Below are positions 8,324 through 17,171 of a stretch of 64,000 bases of DNA, one piece after another; the first letter of the stretch is position 1, and every line of letters starts with the position of its first letter. The DNA comes from Caloramator proteoclasticus DSM 10124 (GTDB taxonomy: Bacteria; Bacillota; Clostridia; Clostridiales; Caloramatoraceae), in NCBI RefSeq assembly GCF_900129265.1, contig NZ_FQVG01000004.1, positions 1 to 64,000 on the forward strand. The letters run 5' to 3'. The notes beneath the pieces are model-generated. The model ran no database searches. It was not told where the DNA came from and saw only the letters and a list, made by a program, of their open reading frames with translations. Position numbers and translations under genes: made by a program.

Positions 8324-9076
8324 ATGTCAATAAATATTAAAATAGAAGCATTTGAAGGGCCATTAGATCTACTATTACATCTTATAAAAAAGGCAGAGGT
8401 AGATATATACGATATACCTATAGCAGAAATAACAGAGCAGTATATTCAATATTTAAAAACAATGGAGGAGCTAAATTTAGATATAGCAAGTGAATTTTTG
8501 GTTATGGCAGCAACATTACTTGAGATTAAGTCAAAGATGCTCTTGCCAAGAAAAAAAACACAGGAGGATGAACAGGTTGAAGAGGATCCAAGAAAAGAGA
8601 TAGTTGAAAAACTTATAGAGTATAAAAAATATAAAGAGTTTGCAGAACAGTTAAAAATGATTGAGGAACAAAGTTCAATTTATTTTAAGCCACCAGAAAT
8701 AATTGATGATATTGAGAGTAAGGATGTATTTTTCAAAAATATAACCTTAGAAAATTTAATGTTTGCATTTAAAAAAGTAATTGAAGCATATGAAAGAAGA
8801 ACAAATAAAAAAAATCTGATAGATGAAAATATAAGCCATGATGAATATAGAATTGAGGATAAGATGAATTATATTATAGGATTAGTTGAAGTGTATAAAA
8901 GAATTAGGTTTACGCGTTTTTTTGAGGAAGCAAAATGTAAAATTGAACTTATTGTAACATTTCTTGCTATGCTTGAACTTATAAAAATAAGAAAAATAAG
9001 AGTATATCAAAGTGGAAATTTTGAAGATATATATATAGAAGGGCAGGAGGAAGAATGGCAGAATCAGATTTTTTAA
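8324..9076 (+). CDS. scpA: Segregation and condensation protein A
   Basis: A 250-residue kleisin subunit of the SMC-ScpA-ScpB condensin, which organises and segregates the chromosome. The N-terminal SMC-neck-binding motif FEGPLDLLLHLIKKAEVDIY and the following IPIAEITEQYI are typical. The centre (about 80-175) is a charged linker, and the C-terminal winged helix includes FLAMLELIKIRKI. The GAGG ribosome site is five bases upstream. Its last 22 bases overlap scpB, so the two are translationally coupled. Confidence 0.95.
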   Translation: MSINIKIEAFEGPLDLLLHLIKKAEVDIYDIPIAEITEQYIQYLKTMEELNLDIASEFLVMAATLLEIKSKMLLPRKKTQEDEQVEEDPRKEIVEKLIEYKKYKEFAEQLKMIEEQSSIYFKPPEIIDDIESKDVFFKNITLENLMFAFKKVIEAYERRTNKKNLIDENISHDEYRIEDKMNYIIGLVEVYKRIRFTRFFEEAKCKIELIVTFLAMLELIKIRKIRVYQSGNFEDIYIEGQEEEWQNQIF

Positions 9077-9627
9077 AGAAATTTGGACTATCTGAGAATA
9101 CTGAAAGAATAAAAGGTATTATTGAGTCAATCCTCTTTGCAGTTGGAGATGGAGTTGATATTAAAGAGTTATCTTCAATTATTGATATTGACTTAAAAGA
9201 GTTAAAAAGCATATTAAAGGATTTATCTTTAGAATATGAAAAAGATAATAGAGGGCTAATGCTAATTGAATACAATAATAAAATTCAATTGGCAACAAAA
9301 CCTGAGTATTCAACATATATTAAGAAGATTTTAAAGCCAGAATCTAAGCAAAATTTATCACAAGCAGCAATTGAAACATTGGCAATAATTGCATACAAAC
9401 AGCCTATAACTAAGGTAGAAATAGATGAAATTAGAGGTGTAAGAAGTGATAGGGCAATAAGCACTCTTCTTGAAAGGGGACTTATCAAAGAGAGTGGAAG
9501 GCTTGATACAACAGGTAGACCAATACTTTATTGTACAACAGATGAGTTTTTAAAGTATTTTGGTTTTAAAAATATTAATGAATTACCTGAGCTAATTGAA
9601 TTAAAATTGGAAAATGAGGAAGAATAA
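9055..9627 (+). CDS. scpB: Segregation and condensation protein B
   Basis: A 190-residue ScpB, the winged-helix partner that dimerises and wraps the ScpA linker in bacterial condensin. The typical central segment with ETLAIIAYKQPITK, EIRGVRSD and LIKESGRLDTTGRP is present. The ribosome site GCAGGAGG lies inside the end of scpA. A terminator stem overlaps its stop codon, closing the nucleotidyltransferase-M50-scpA-scpB group. Confidence 0.95.
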   Translation: MAESDFLKKFGLSENTERIKGIIESILFAVGDGVDIKELSSIIDIDLKELKSILKDLSLEYEKDNRGLMLIEYNNKIQLATKPEYSTYIKKILKPESKQNLSQAAIETLAIIAYKQPITKVEIDEIRGVRSDRAISTLLERGLIKESGRLDTTGRPILYCTTDEFLKYFGFKNINELPELIELKLENEEE

Positions 9628-9657
9628 TATTAGATTATTCTTCCTCATTTTTTAATT
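9612..9657 (+). terminator. Terminator overlapping the scpB stop
   Basis: A perfect 17-bp stem (9612-9628 with 9634-9650), a five-base loop and a T-rich tail. The 5' arm includes the last codons and stop of scpB. Confidence 0.8.
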
Positions 9658-9670
9658 TAGGTGGTTTACT

Positions 9671-10234
9671 ATGAAATATGTTATATTGTTAATTTTTATA
9701 TTATTATTGTTTATGCCTATAAATATATCAATAATTTATGATGAAAAAAGTTTTTTTATTAAAATTTACAATTTCAAAGTAATAAATTTATTTAAAAAAA
9801 AGAAAACTAATAAAGTAAAAGAAAAACCTAAAATAAAGTTTAATTATAGATTTGCTTCTCATTACATTAGACCAACAATCAATAACATAAATTATCTTTT
9901 AAAAAGAATAAATTTAAGACTAAACTACAATCTAAAAGTTTCAAGTAGTGATGCATTTTATGCTGCAATGATTTTTGGAGTTTTAAATTCCGTTTTACCT
10001 GTTTTATTTGCATATTTATCTAATAATTATAAGTTTTATCATAGTGGAAGTATTTATTGTGATTTCAATTCAACAAAACCAAAACTTGAGTTTAAACTTT
10101 CTATAAGTTTTAATTTAATGATAATAATAATATTTTTAATAAAATCATTTATAATCTTAATAAAAATTTACAAGGGTGGTGTTTTATATGGCAGAGCATC
10201 CAATAGAAGGATTGATGAGAACTACAATGGATAA
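9671..10234 (+). CDS. DUF2953 family membrane protein
   Basis: A 187-residue protein with an N-terminal membrane segment (about residues 3-20), a lysine-rich linker, and a second hydrophobic segment near the C-terminus (about 150-170). Its length, layout and position directly before a GerW/YtfJ gene match the DUF2953 family found next to ytfJ in Bacilli and Clostridia. Function is not known; the association with sporulation genes is by context. It overlaps the gerW start by 47 bases. Confidence 0.7.
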   Translation: MKYVILLIFILLLFMPINISIIYDEKSFFIKIYNFKVINLFKKKKTNKVKEKPKIKFNYRFASHYIRPTINNINYLLKRINLRLNYNLKVSSSDAFYAAMIFGVLNSVLPVLFAYLSNNYKFYHSGSIYCDFNSTKPKLEFKLSISFNLMIIIIFLIKSFIILIKIYKGGVLYGRASNRRIDENYNG

Positions 10235-10598
10235 TTTAAAAAAGATGATCGATGTCAACACAATTGTTGGTGAACCAGTAGAAACAAAGGATGGAAAAGT
10301 TATTATACCAATTTCTAAAGTATCAATGGGATTTGTATCGGGTGGAAGTGAATTTAAACAATCAGACTCAGACAAAAATAATTCTTCGTATCCCTTTGGA
10401 GGAGGAAGTGGAGCAGGAGTTTCAGTACAACCAATTGCTTTTTTAGTTGTTGGAGAAGATGTTAGACTATTACCTGCAACTGAAATGAACTATGTTGAAA
10501 GAATACTTGACAACGTTCCTGAACTTTTAAAGGATTTAATAAAAAATTTTAAAAAGAAAAAAGAAAATAAGGAAGATGAAAATTTTAATCCATCATAA
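10188..10598 (+). CDS. gerW: Sporulation protein YtfJ / GerW family
   Basis: A 136-residue GerW (YtfJ) protein. Family members in Bacillus subtilis are forespore proteins needed for normal L-alanine germination. The conserved N-terminus MAEHPIEGLM, the segment GEPVETKDGKVIIPISKVSMGF and the glycine-rich GGGSGAGVSVQPIAFLVV are all present. The ATG at 10188 is chosen over the in-frame GTG at 10176, because the AAGGGTGG ribosome site overlaps that GTG and is well spaced for the ATG. It lies within the end of the DUF2953 gene, suggesting coupling. Confidence 0.9.
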   Translation: MAEHPIEGLMRTTMDNLKKMIDVNTIVGEPVETKDGKVIIPISKVSMGFVSGGSEFKQSDSDKNNSSYPFGGGSGAGVSVQPIAFLVVGEDVRLLPATEMNYVERILDNVPELLKDLIKNFKKKKENKEDENFNPS

Positions 10599-10636
10599 GA
10601 GCAATTAACAATTGCGCTTATATAGGAGTGTTCAAA

Positions 10637-11770
10637 ATGAAAAGATACTTAAACATATTATTATTAATACTGATATTTATACTCTCGTCAAGTTTAAAAA
10701 TGCATTCAGTTCCTACAAGTAAAAAAATAACATTAAATTCCTATGCTGCTGTTGTAATAGATCAGAATTCAGGTAGAATTTTATACAGTAAAAACAGTGA
10801 TATAAGACTTCCTATGGCAAGTACAACAAAAATAATGACTACTATAGTTGCATTAGAAAAGGGTAATTTAAATGATAAGGTAATAATAAGTAAAAAAGCA
10901 GCTTCAATAGGAGGTTCAAATGTTGGGCTTATTGCTGGTGAAAAAATTTCGTTAGAAGAGTTATTATATGGATTGATGTTGCGTTCAGGTAATGATGCAG
11001 CTATTGCTATAGCAGAACACATAGGTGGAAATGTAGATAATTTTTTAAAGATGATGAATGAAAAGGCAATTGAAATTGGTGCATTTAATACATCCTTTAA
11101 AACACCTCATGGACTTGACGCTGATGGCCATTATACAACGGCTGAAGATTTAGCTAAAATTACAGCGTATGCTATGAAAAATGAAATTTTTAATAAAATA
11201 GTTTCAACAAAAGAGATATCTTCAGGTATTAGTGGTAAATTTAATAGAAGTTACTCTAATATAAATAAATTCTTATATAGAGTTGAAAATGCCGATGGAG
11301 TTAAGACAGGTTATACAGGTGGTGCGGGGAAGTGTTTAGTTGCATCAGTGAGGCACGATTATGGTAGATATATTTGTGTTGTTTTAAATAGTTCCGATAG
11401 ATGGAAGGATGCAGAGGAACTTGTGAAATATGCAAAAGAAAATTATAAATTTATAAAGCTTTATAATAAAGGTGATGAAATAAAAAGTCTAAGAGTATTT
11501 GGAGGAAAATCAAGATATATAATATCCTTAACCGAAAATGATGTTTTTATTCCGATAAAATCCGAAGAGGCCCAATATATTAGAACAGAGGCATTTGTTC
11601 CTTCTGTAATCTTCTCACCTATAAAAAAGGGTGATGTTTTAGGTAATTTAGTTATCTATTATGACGGAAATATAATTGCTAAATATCCTGTAGTTAGTGA
11701 TAGAGATGTTGACAGGAAAAATTTAATAAATACAATAACTGATACCTTTAAAAGTATAACAATTAAATAA
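10637..11770 (+). CDS. D-alanyl-D-alanine carboxypeptidase (second copy, sporulation-linked context)
   Basis: A 377-residue S11-family penicillin-binding protein with an N-terminal signal or anchor segment (about residues 1-20) and intact motifs S62-T-T-K65, S117-G-N119 and K223-T-G225. It removes the last D-alanine of peptidoglycan stem peptides. The ATG at 10637 fits the AGGAG site nine bases upstream; the in-frame GTG at 10628 directly abuts that site. It follows gerW, and this order is common in spore formers, so a role in spore cortex like DacB is plausible. It is clearly divergent from the copy at 5064. Confidence 0.88.
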   Translation: MKRYLNILLLILIFILSSSLKMHSVPTSKKITLNSYAAVVIDQNSGRILYSKNSDIRLPMASTTKIMTTIVALEKGNLNDKVIISKKAASIGGSNVGLIAGEKISLEELLYGLMLRSGNDAAIAIAEHIGGNVDNFLKMMNEKAIEIGAFNTSFKTPHGLDADGHYTTAEDLAKITAYAMKNEIFNKIVSTKEISSGISGKFNRSYSNINKFLYRVENADGVKTGYTGGAGKCLVASVRHDYGRYICVVLNSSDRWKDAEELVKYAKENYKFIKLYNKGDEIKSLRVFGGKSRYIISLTENDVFIPIKSEEAQYIRTEAFVPSVIFSPIKKGDVLGNLVIYYDGNIIAKYPVVSDRDVDRKNLINTITDTFKSITIK

Positions 11771-11780
11771 TTATATGCGG

Positions 11781-11807
11781 GGCTACCTATATTTAGGTAG
11801 CCTTTTT
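11781..11807 (+). terminator. Terminator after the second carboxypeptidase
   Basis: GGCTACCTA pairs with TAGGTAGCC around a short loop (11781-11802), followed directly by TTTTT. Confidence 0.9.
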
Positions 11808-11857
11808 GTAACAATTTTTTATAAACTGAATAATCTATAAAAGAAGGGGGGGTTTTG

Positions 11858-12847
11858 GTGTATAGATTTGTTGAGTGCATAGACGCAGGCTCTGATTTTT
11901 GTCCTTGCCATTTAGCAGAAAAGGGAGAATGTATAATCTGTAGCCAACTTCAAAACAAGATTTTCTGTGATTGTTTATATTGGAAAGGAACTTGCATATA
12001 TCAAGAACTAATTAACAATGGGAACAAAGCCAAAAAAAATAGAGAATATAAAAAATACAATATAGTATCTGTTAAAAAAATAAGAGATGATTTATATTTG
12101 TTTGAAGTAAAAGTCACAAATTATTTGGTTAGAGAGTTGGACAATTTTGGAGCATTTGTTTTTATTAAGAAACCTCAAAATCCAGATTATTTTGGCACTC
12201 CTATTTCAATTATGGATGTTGATTATGAAAAATCTACTATAACTATGCTAATAAAAGTACACGGGGTAAAGACTAAGGATATAGCAGAGTGTAGTGAAAA
12301 TATTATGATAAAGGGACCATATTGGAATGGAATACAGGGACAAAGATTTTTAAGAAATCTAAAAAATACAAATGTATTGATTTTAGGTCGTGGAGTTGCA
12401 GCGTCTCCAGGTGTACTAGCTACAAGAAGACTAAAACTATATGATAACAATATATTTGCTCTACTTGATAAGGGAAGAAGCCAAGAGAATGCGTGTACTT
12501 CGTATTATAAAAAGTATGGAGCAAATGTTGAAAATTTAAATATTGTCAACTATAAAACAAATTATTTAACAGATGATTTTATAGATAAAATTGATAAAAT
12601 TTTAAGCTCAAATAAGATACCAGTGATATTAGTTGCTGGAGATGATGATTTTAATAGATTACTAATTAATTATATATATAAATTAAATAATAAAATATAT
12701 TTTGCCAGTGTTAATAACCATATTATGTGCTGTGGAGAAGGTGTATGTGGAAGTTGTCAAATAAAATTATCAGAAAAGTATATACGTTCCTGCAAGCAAC
12801 AATACAATCCGATTGAATATTATTTAATGGAGGATGGTAATAAATGA
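11858..12847 (+). CDS. PyrK/sulfide dehydrogenase-like ferredoxin reductase with N-terminal cysteine cluster
   Basis: A 329-residue flavin/iron-sulfur reductase resembling dihydroorotate dehydrogenase electron-transfer subunits and the NfnA/SudB group. A beta-barrel FAD domain (about 55-160) and an NAD-binding region starting near VLILGRGVAASPGV (about 170) are followed by a C-terminal 2Fe-2S motif CCGEGVCGSC...C (291-312). The first 46 residues hold eight cysteines (7, 15, 17, 25, 28, 37, 39, 46), an unusual extension that may bind another cluster or zinc. Start is GTG 11858 after a G-rich ribosome site; TTG 11855 is possible. It overlaps the next gene by four bases, so the two products are probably partners. 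Physiological substrate is unknown. Confidence 0.7.
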   Translation: MYRFVECIDAGSDFCPCHLAEKGECIICSQLQNKIFCDCLYWKGTCIYQELINNGNKAKKNREYKKYNIVSVKKIRDDLYLFEVKVTNYLVRELDNFGAFVFIKKPQNPDYFGTPISIMDVDYEKSTITMLIKVHGVKTKDIAECSENIMIKGPYWNGIQGQRFLRNLKNTNVLILGRGVAASPGVLATRRLKLYDNNIFALLDKGRSQENACTSYYKKYGANVENLNIVNYKTNYLTDDFIDKIDKILSSNKIPVILVAGDDDFNRLLINYIYKLNNKIYFASVNNHIMCCGEGVCGSCQIKLSEKYIRSCKQQYNPIEYYLMEDGNK

Positions 12848-14121
12848 GGGTTGTTGTAGTTGGTGGTGGTTGGGCCGGCTGTGCTGCTGCGTTACAAGCA
12901 AAAAAATGTGGAGCAGATGTTATTTTAATAGAAAGAACTGATATGCTTTTAGGGTTAGGTAATGTTGGTGGAATAATGAGAAACAATGGAAGATTTACTG
13001 CTGCAGAAGAACTAATTGCTTTAGGAGCAGATGATTTGTTTAAAATAATTGAGAGGTGCACAAGACATAAAAATATAGATTTTCCAGGACATAAACACGC
13101 AGATTTATATGATGTAACGATTATAGAGGCAAATATAAGACGATATCTTTTAAGTTCAGGTATCGAAATAAAATTTGAAACAAGAGCAGTGGATGTAGAT
13201 GTTGAAAAGAATCATATCAACGCAATTTATCTTCAGGATGGGCAGAGTATTGAAGGAGATGTATATATTGAAACAACAGGTTCAACAGGCCCTATGGGTA
13301 ACTGTATAAGATATGGCAAAGGATGTTCTATGTGTATATTAAGATGCCCAGCATATGGGCCAAGAGTTAGTTTAAGTCAAAGAGCAGGAGTAGAAGATAT
13401 ACTTGCAATGAGAGATGATGGTATCTTTGGAGCAATGAGTGGTTCTTGCAAACTTGATAAAAATTCTCTATCAGAGGAAATAAGATCAGAATTAGATGCT
13501 AAAGGTGTATATATTACAGATGTACCAAAGGAGGATATACATCCAGAAAAATTGAAAATGAAGGTATGTCAGCAATATGCTCTTAAAGAATTCGCAGAAA
13601 AGGTTATTTTATTGGATACTGGACACGCAAAGCTTATGACGAGTTATTATCCGTTGGAAAATTTAAGAAAGTTAAAGGGTTTTGAAAATGTAAGATTTAT
13701 TGACCCGTATGCAGGAGGAAGAGCAAACTCTATAAGATATCTATCAATGGCACCAAGGGATAATACAATGAAGGTAGTAGGACTTGATAACCTTTTTGTT
13801 GGTGGAGAAAAGAGTGGGTTATTTGTGGGACACACAGAAGCAATAGTAACAGGAACCTTAGCAGGATATAATGCTGTAAGAAGTGTACTTGGATTGAAAT
13901 GCATAGAATTACCATCATCATTAGCAGTTGGAGATATAATTAAATATGAAAACGAAGGTAAGAAAAATAAAAAAGGACTTACTAAAAGATATACTTTTGC
14001 AGGTTCGGAATATTTTGAAAGAATGAAGAGTTTAGGATTATATATAACAGATGTTGAAGAAATAAAACAAAAGGTAAGTAAGCTAATGATTGATGGAATA
14101 TTTAAAGAAAAGCTTATTTAG
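12844..14121 (+). CDS. FAD-dependent oxidoreductase, partner of the upstream reductase
   Basis: A 425-residue flavoprotein with an N-terminal Rossmann motif VVVGGGWAGCAAA (4-16), as in FAD-dependent family 2 or GidA-like enzymes, and a C-terminal FAD-closing segment near NLFVGGEKSGLFVGHTEA. A cysteine group at 154, 161, 164 and 168 (GKGCSMCILRCP) suggests an iron-sulfur site. The ATGA overlap with the reductase gene implies coupled translation and an electron-transfer complex. It sits between sporulation-linked wall genes and a pseudouridine synthase. I recognise the pair as conserved in Clostridia but know no assigned reaction. Confidence 0.65.
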   Translation: MRVVVVGGGWAGCAAALQAKKCGADVILIERTDMLLGLGNVGGIMRNNGRFTAAEELIALGADDLFKIIERCTRHKNIDFPGHKHADLYDVTIIEANIRRYLLSSGIEIKFETRAVDVDVEKNHINAIYLQDGQSIEGDVYIETTGSTGPMGNCIRYGKGCSMCILRCPAYGPRVSLSQRAGVEDILAMRDDGIFGAMSGSCKLDKNSLSEEIRSELDAKGVYITDVPKEDIHPEKLKMKVCQQYALKEFAEKVILLDTGHAKLMTSYYPLENLRKLKGFENVRFIDPYAGGRANSIRYLSMAPRDNTMKVVGLDNLFVGGEKSGLFVGHTEAIVTGTLAGYNAVRSVLGLKCIELPSSLAVGDIIKYENEGKKNKKGLTKRYTFAGSEYFERMKSLGLYITDVEEIKQKVSKLMIDGIFKEKLI

Positions 14122-14675
14122 GGGCAAATGATGCCCCTTTGTCTTTTGCAATAATCCATATATATGTTTGCAGCAACTAATGTATCATCGTATGCTCTAT
14201 GGCTTTTCAAATTTAACCCATAGAAGTTTTTTATTGTTTCTAATTTATGATTTGGAAGTTGTGGGTATATTTTTTTTGCTATTTTTACAGTATCTATAAA
14301 AATATTATTTATAATATCTTTATTATACAAGTAAAAAGAAGAATATTTAATGAATTTACCATCAAAACCTGCATTATGTGCAACTATGGGTAGATCTTCA
14401 ATAAATTTTATAAATTTAGGAAATACTTGATCTATAGTAGGTTTTGTTTTGACCATATCATTAGAAATACCATTAATTGAAGTTATATAACTTGGTATTT
14501 CTATTTTAGGATTAATTAGTGTATGAAAGGAATCAATTATATTATAATTATCATATTTTATTGCTGCTATTTCTACTATTTTATCACTTTCTGGATGAAG
14601 TCCAGTTGTTTCTAAATCCAATGCTACAAAAGATTTGTATACTTTTTCAGAATAAATTATTTTTTTTATTGACAT
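14118..14675 (-). CDS. DEDDh 3'-5' exonuclease (DnaQ/PolC epsilon type)
   Basis: A 185-residue stand-alone exonuclease of the DnaQ family. The ExoI motif VALDLETTGL gives the first Asp-Glu pair near residue 20, ExoII is HNAGFDGKF near 102, and ExoIII is HRAYDDT near 160, so the DEDDh active site is complete. Such proteins proofread or degrade DNA or RNA 3' ends; the target here is unknown. An AGGAG ribosome site precedes the minus-strand ATG. It converges with the flavoprotein gene and its stop overlaps the shared terminator region. Confidence 0.85.
   Translation of the reverse strand: MSIKKIIYSEKVYKSFVALDLETTGLHPESDKIVEIAAIKYDNYNIIDSFHTLINPKIEIPSYITSINGISNDMVKTKPTIDQVFPKFIKFIEDLPIVAHNAGFDGKFIKYSSFYLYNKDIINNIFIDTVKIAKKIYPQLPNHKLETIKNFYGLNLKSHRAYDDTLVAANIYMDYCKRQRGIICP
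14121..14140 (+). terminator. Terminator at the convergent 3' ends
   Basis: GGGGCA (14121-14126), loop AATGA, TGCCCC (14132-14137), then TTTGTCTTTT. It overlaps the last bases of the flavoprotein gene and of the minus-strand exonuclease gene. Confidence 0.7.
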
Positions 14676-14839
14676 TTTTTCAGCTCCTTTTAAAAGATTA
14701 CAAGATATTATAACATTTTTAGGAAGTAAATAATAGATATTTTATTATGTAAATAAATATGTAATTAGTTATTTATGGCTACTATGTTGTTTTAAACATC
14801 TTTTATTATTATAATTAATAACAAGAAGGGAGTGTAAAG

Positions 14840-15547
14840 ATGAAGGAGAGAATTCAAAAGTATATAGCAAGATGTGGTATAGCTTCAAGAAGGAAGGCTG
14901 AGGAATTAGTATTACAAGGTAAAGTAAAGGTCAACGGTAAAGTAATAAAAGAAATTGTAACTGTAGATACTGAATTTGATGTTATAGAAGTAAATGGTAA
15001 AGTAGTAAAGCCAGAAGAAAATAAAGTTTATATTATGCTGAATAAACCAACTGGTTACATAACATCAGCTAAAGACCAATTTGGTAGAAAAACAGTAGTA
15101 GATTTAGTTGATGTAAAAGAAAGAATATTTCCAGTAGGTAGATTAGATTATGACACATCTGGACTACTTATATTAACTAATGATGGTGAAGTTGCAAACA
15201 AATTAATGCATCCTTCAAAGGAGATAGACAAGGTATATATAGCAGAAGTTGAAGGAGTACCAACAAGGGAAGAGATGGAAAGATTTAAAAGGGGATTAAA
15301 GATAGAGGATTATATAACTGCACCAGCAAAAATTAAATTACTAAAGATAAGGGATAAAACAAGTATTGTTGAAGTAATAATACACGAGGGTAGAAATAGA
15401 CAGGTTAGAAAAATGTGTAGTGCCATAGGACATAAGGTATTGAAGTTAAAGAGGGTTAGAATTGGTAGTTTAGAATTAGGAAATTTAAAAGAGGGTGAAT
15501 GGAGATATTTAAATAGTGATGAAATAGAATATTTAAAATCATTATAG
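14840..15547 (+). CDS. rluB: rRNA large-subunit pseudouridine synthase (RluB/RsuA family)
   Basis: A 235-residue pseudouridine synthase with an N-terminal S4 RNA-binding domain (about 1-60, KYIARCGIASRRKAEELV) and the RsuA/RluB catalytic domain with GRLDYDTSGLLILTNDGE, whose first Asp is the nucleophile, and GRNRQVRKM near residue 188. By family it modifies 23S rRNA near position 2605. It is followed 12 bp later by the histidine kinase gene. RsuA (16S) is the alternative, but RluB-like enzymes are usual in Firmicutes. Confidence 0.88.
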   Translation: MKERIQKYIARCGIASRRKAEELVLQGKVKVNGKVIKEIVTVDTEFDVIEVNGKVVKPEENKVYIMLNKPTGYITSAKDQFGRKTVVDLVDVKERIFPVGRLDYDTSGLLILTNDGEVANKLMHPSKEIDKVYIAEVEGVPTREEMERFKRGLKIEDYITAPAKIKLLKIRDKTSIVEVIIHEGRNRQVRKMCSAIGHKVLKLKRVRIGSLELGNLKEGEWRYLNSDEIEYLKSL

Positions 15548-15559
15548 TGAGGGGATTAT

Positions 15560-17170
15560 ATGTTATATCTACAGTTATTTGAAAGAATGTCAATTATAGC
15601 TTTGGCAGCTTATGTCTTTTCTCAAACAATTATGTTTAAAAAACTTTTTACAAGAAAAATGATGAGTTTTGAAAAATTTATGTTGGTAACATTTTTTTCT
15701 ATATTATCAATTTTAGGTACATATTTAGGTGTTAAGGTTCAAGGGGGAGCAATTGCAAATATAAGACCTATAGGTGCAATAGTTGCAGGACTTATAGGCG
15801 GCCCACTTGTAGGTATTATTGTAGGTGCTATTGCAGGATTACATAGGTATACATTAGGTGGATTCACAGCCTTATCTTGTGCCTTTTCAACTGTTGCAGA
15901 AGGATTAGTTGGTGGTATATTTAAATCCTATATTAAAAAAGGTAAGAGTGACATTATAATAAGTTTCATTGCAGGAATAATAGCAGAGATAACGCAAGTA
16001 ATTATTATTTTATTGTTGGCAAAACCCTTTGAGGCAGCATTGGAGTTAGAAAAAAACATTGGTTTGCCGATGATATTAATAAATTCCTTTGGTGTAGCTT
16101 TGTTTATTAATATAATTAATAATGTAAAGGATGATTTAAATAAAATTGCTGCTTTTAATGCCTATAGGGCATTAAACATAGCTAAGAAATCTTCAGTTTA
16201 TTTAAAATTAGGATTAAACAGGGATAGTGCAAAGGAAATCTGCAGCATAATATCAAAAGAAACAAGAGCGAAATGTGTATTTATATGCATTGAAAATGAG
16301 GTTCTTTATACAACAAAATATGATGAATTCTATATAAAAGATATTTTACTTAATTTAGATTTAAGAAAAAAATCTGAACTGGTTGAACATAATAATAATT
16401 GTTTTTATATAGCAAAACTTTATTCAGAAGATAATTTAAAGGGGTATTTAGGCGTTAGCATTAAAAATTATAATGAAATAGATAGATATTATATAGATTT
16501 TCTTGATGAATTAGCAGAACTTTTATCAATACAAATGGAAATAATGAGATTAAATACAATAGCACAAAATATTTATAAATCTGAACTTAAAGCACTTAAA
16601 GCTCAAATACATCCGCATTTTTTATTTAATGCATTAAATACAATTGCATCATTTTGCAGAACAAATCCTTTAAAGGCAAGGGAGTTAATATTAAGTTTAT
16701 CTAATTATTTTAGAGGAACATTAAAAAGAAATGATGAATTTGTAGAAATAAAGGATGAGATAGATTTAATAAATTCATATATCGAAATAGAAAAGGCAAG
16801 ATTTGGAGATAGATTAAATTTTTACTGCGATGTTGAAGATAAAATAAAGGAATATAAAATACCTACCTTTATTTTGCAACCAATAGTTGAAAATTCAATT
16901 AAACACGGTATTTCACCAAAGGCGGTTGGAGGGAGTGTTTTTTTAAAAGGGTTCCAAGAAGATAAATATTTAACTTTTATAATTGAGGATACAGGAGTTG
17001 GATTTAATAAAAATTATTGTGATTCAATAAGCAAAGGAGAAGGTATTGGAATTACAAATATTATAGAGAGACTAAAGTTATATTATGGAAAAAATTACTT
17101 ATTTGATATTCAAAGTGCTTTAGAGGAAGGAACTAAAACAACAATAAAGATTCCAATTATGGAGGGATAA
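15560..17170 (+). CDS. LytS/BtsS-type sensor histidine kinase
   Basis: A 536-residue membrane histidine kinase. The N-terminal 5TM-LYT domain (about 1-195) has glycine-rich helices with GGPLVGIIVGAIAG and HRYTLGGFTA. A GAF-like domain follows (about 215-330). The His_kinase domain carries the phosphoacceptor in QIHPHFLFNALN (H353), and an HATPase domain has the N-box QPIVENSIKHG near residue 440 and GVGFNK and GEGIGITN further on. It pairs with the response regulator one base downstream. Relatives include LytS and the pyruvate sensors BtsS/YpdA. The CstA-type gene that follows makes the pyruvate-sensor reading attractive. Confidence 0.85.
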   Translation: MLYLQLFERMSIIALAAYVFSQTIMFKKLFTRKMMSFEKFMLVTFFSILSILGTYLGVKVQGGAIANIRPIGAIVAGLIGGPLVGIIVGAIAGLHRYTLGGFTALSCAFSTVAEGLVGGIFKSYIKKGKSDIIISFIAGIIAEITQVIIILLLAKPFEAALELEKNIGLPMILINSFGVALFINIINNVKDDLNKIAAFNAYRALNIAKKSSVYLKLGLNRDSAKEICSIISKETRAKCVFICIENEVLYTTKYDEFYIKDILLNLDLRKKSELVEHNNNCFYIAKLYSEDNLKGYLGVSIKNYNEIDRYYIDFLDELAELLSIQMEIMRLNTIAQNIYKSELKALKAQIHPHFLFNALNTIASFCRTNPLKARELILSLSNYFRGTLKRNDEFVEIKDEIDLINSYIEIEKARFGDRLNFYCDVEDKIKEYKIPTFILQPIVENSIKHGISPKAVGGSVFLKGFQEDKYLTFIIEDTGVGFNKNYCDSISKGEGIGITNIIERLKLYYGKNYLFDIQSALEEGTKTTIKIPIMEG

Positions 17171-17171
17171 A

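Noticed and set aside
10601-10616. GCAATT/AATTGC hairpin after gerW as a terminator
   Set aside because: The stem is short and AT-rich and is not followed by a T-tract; read-through into the carboxypeptidase gene is more likely.
12723-13061. Minus-strand frame spanning the junction of the two flavoprotein genes
   Set aside because: It lies over the conserved FAD motif of the plus-strand gene; no start signals.
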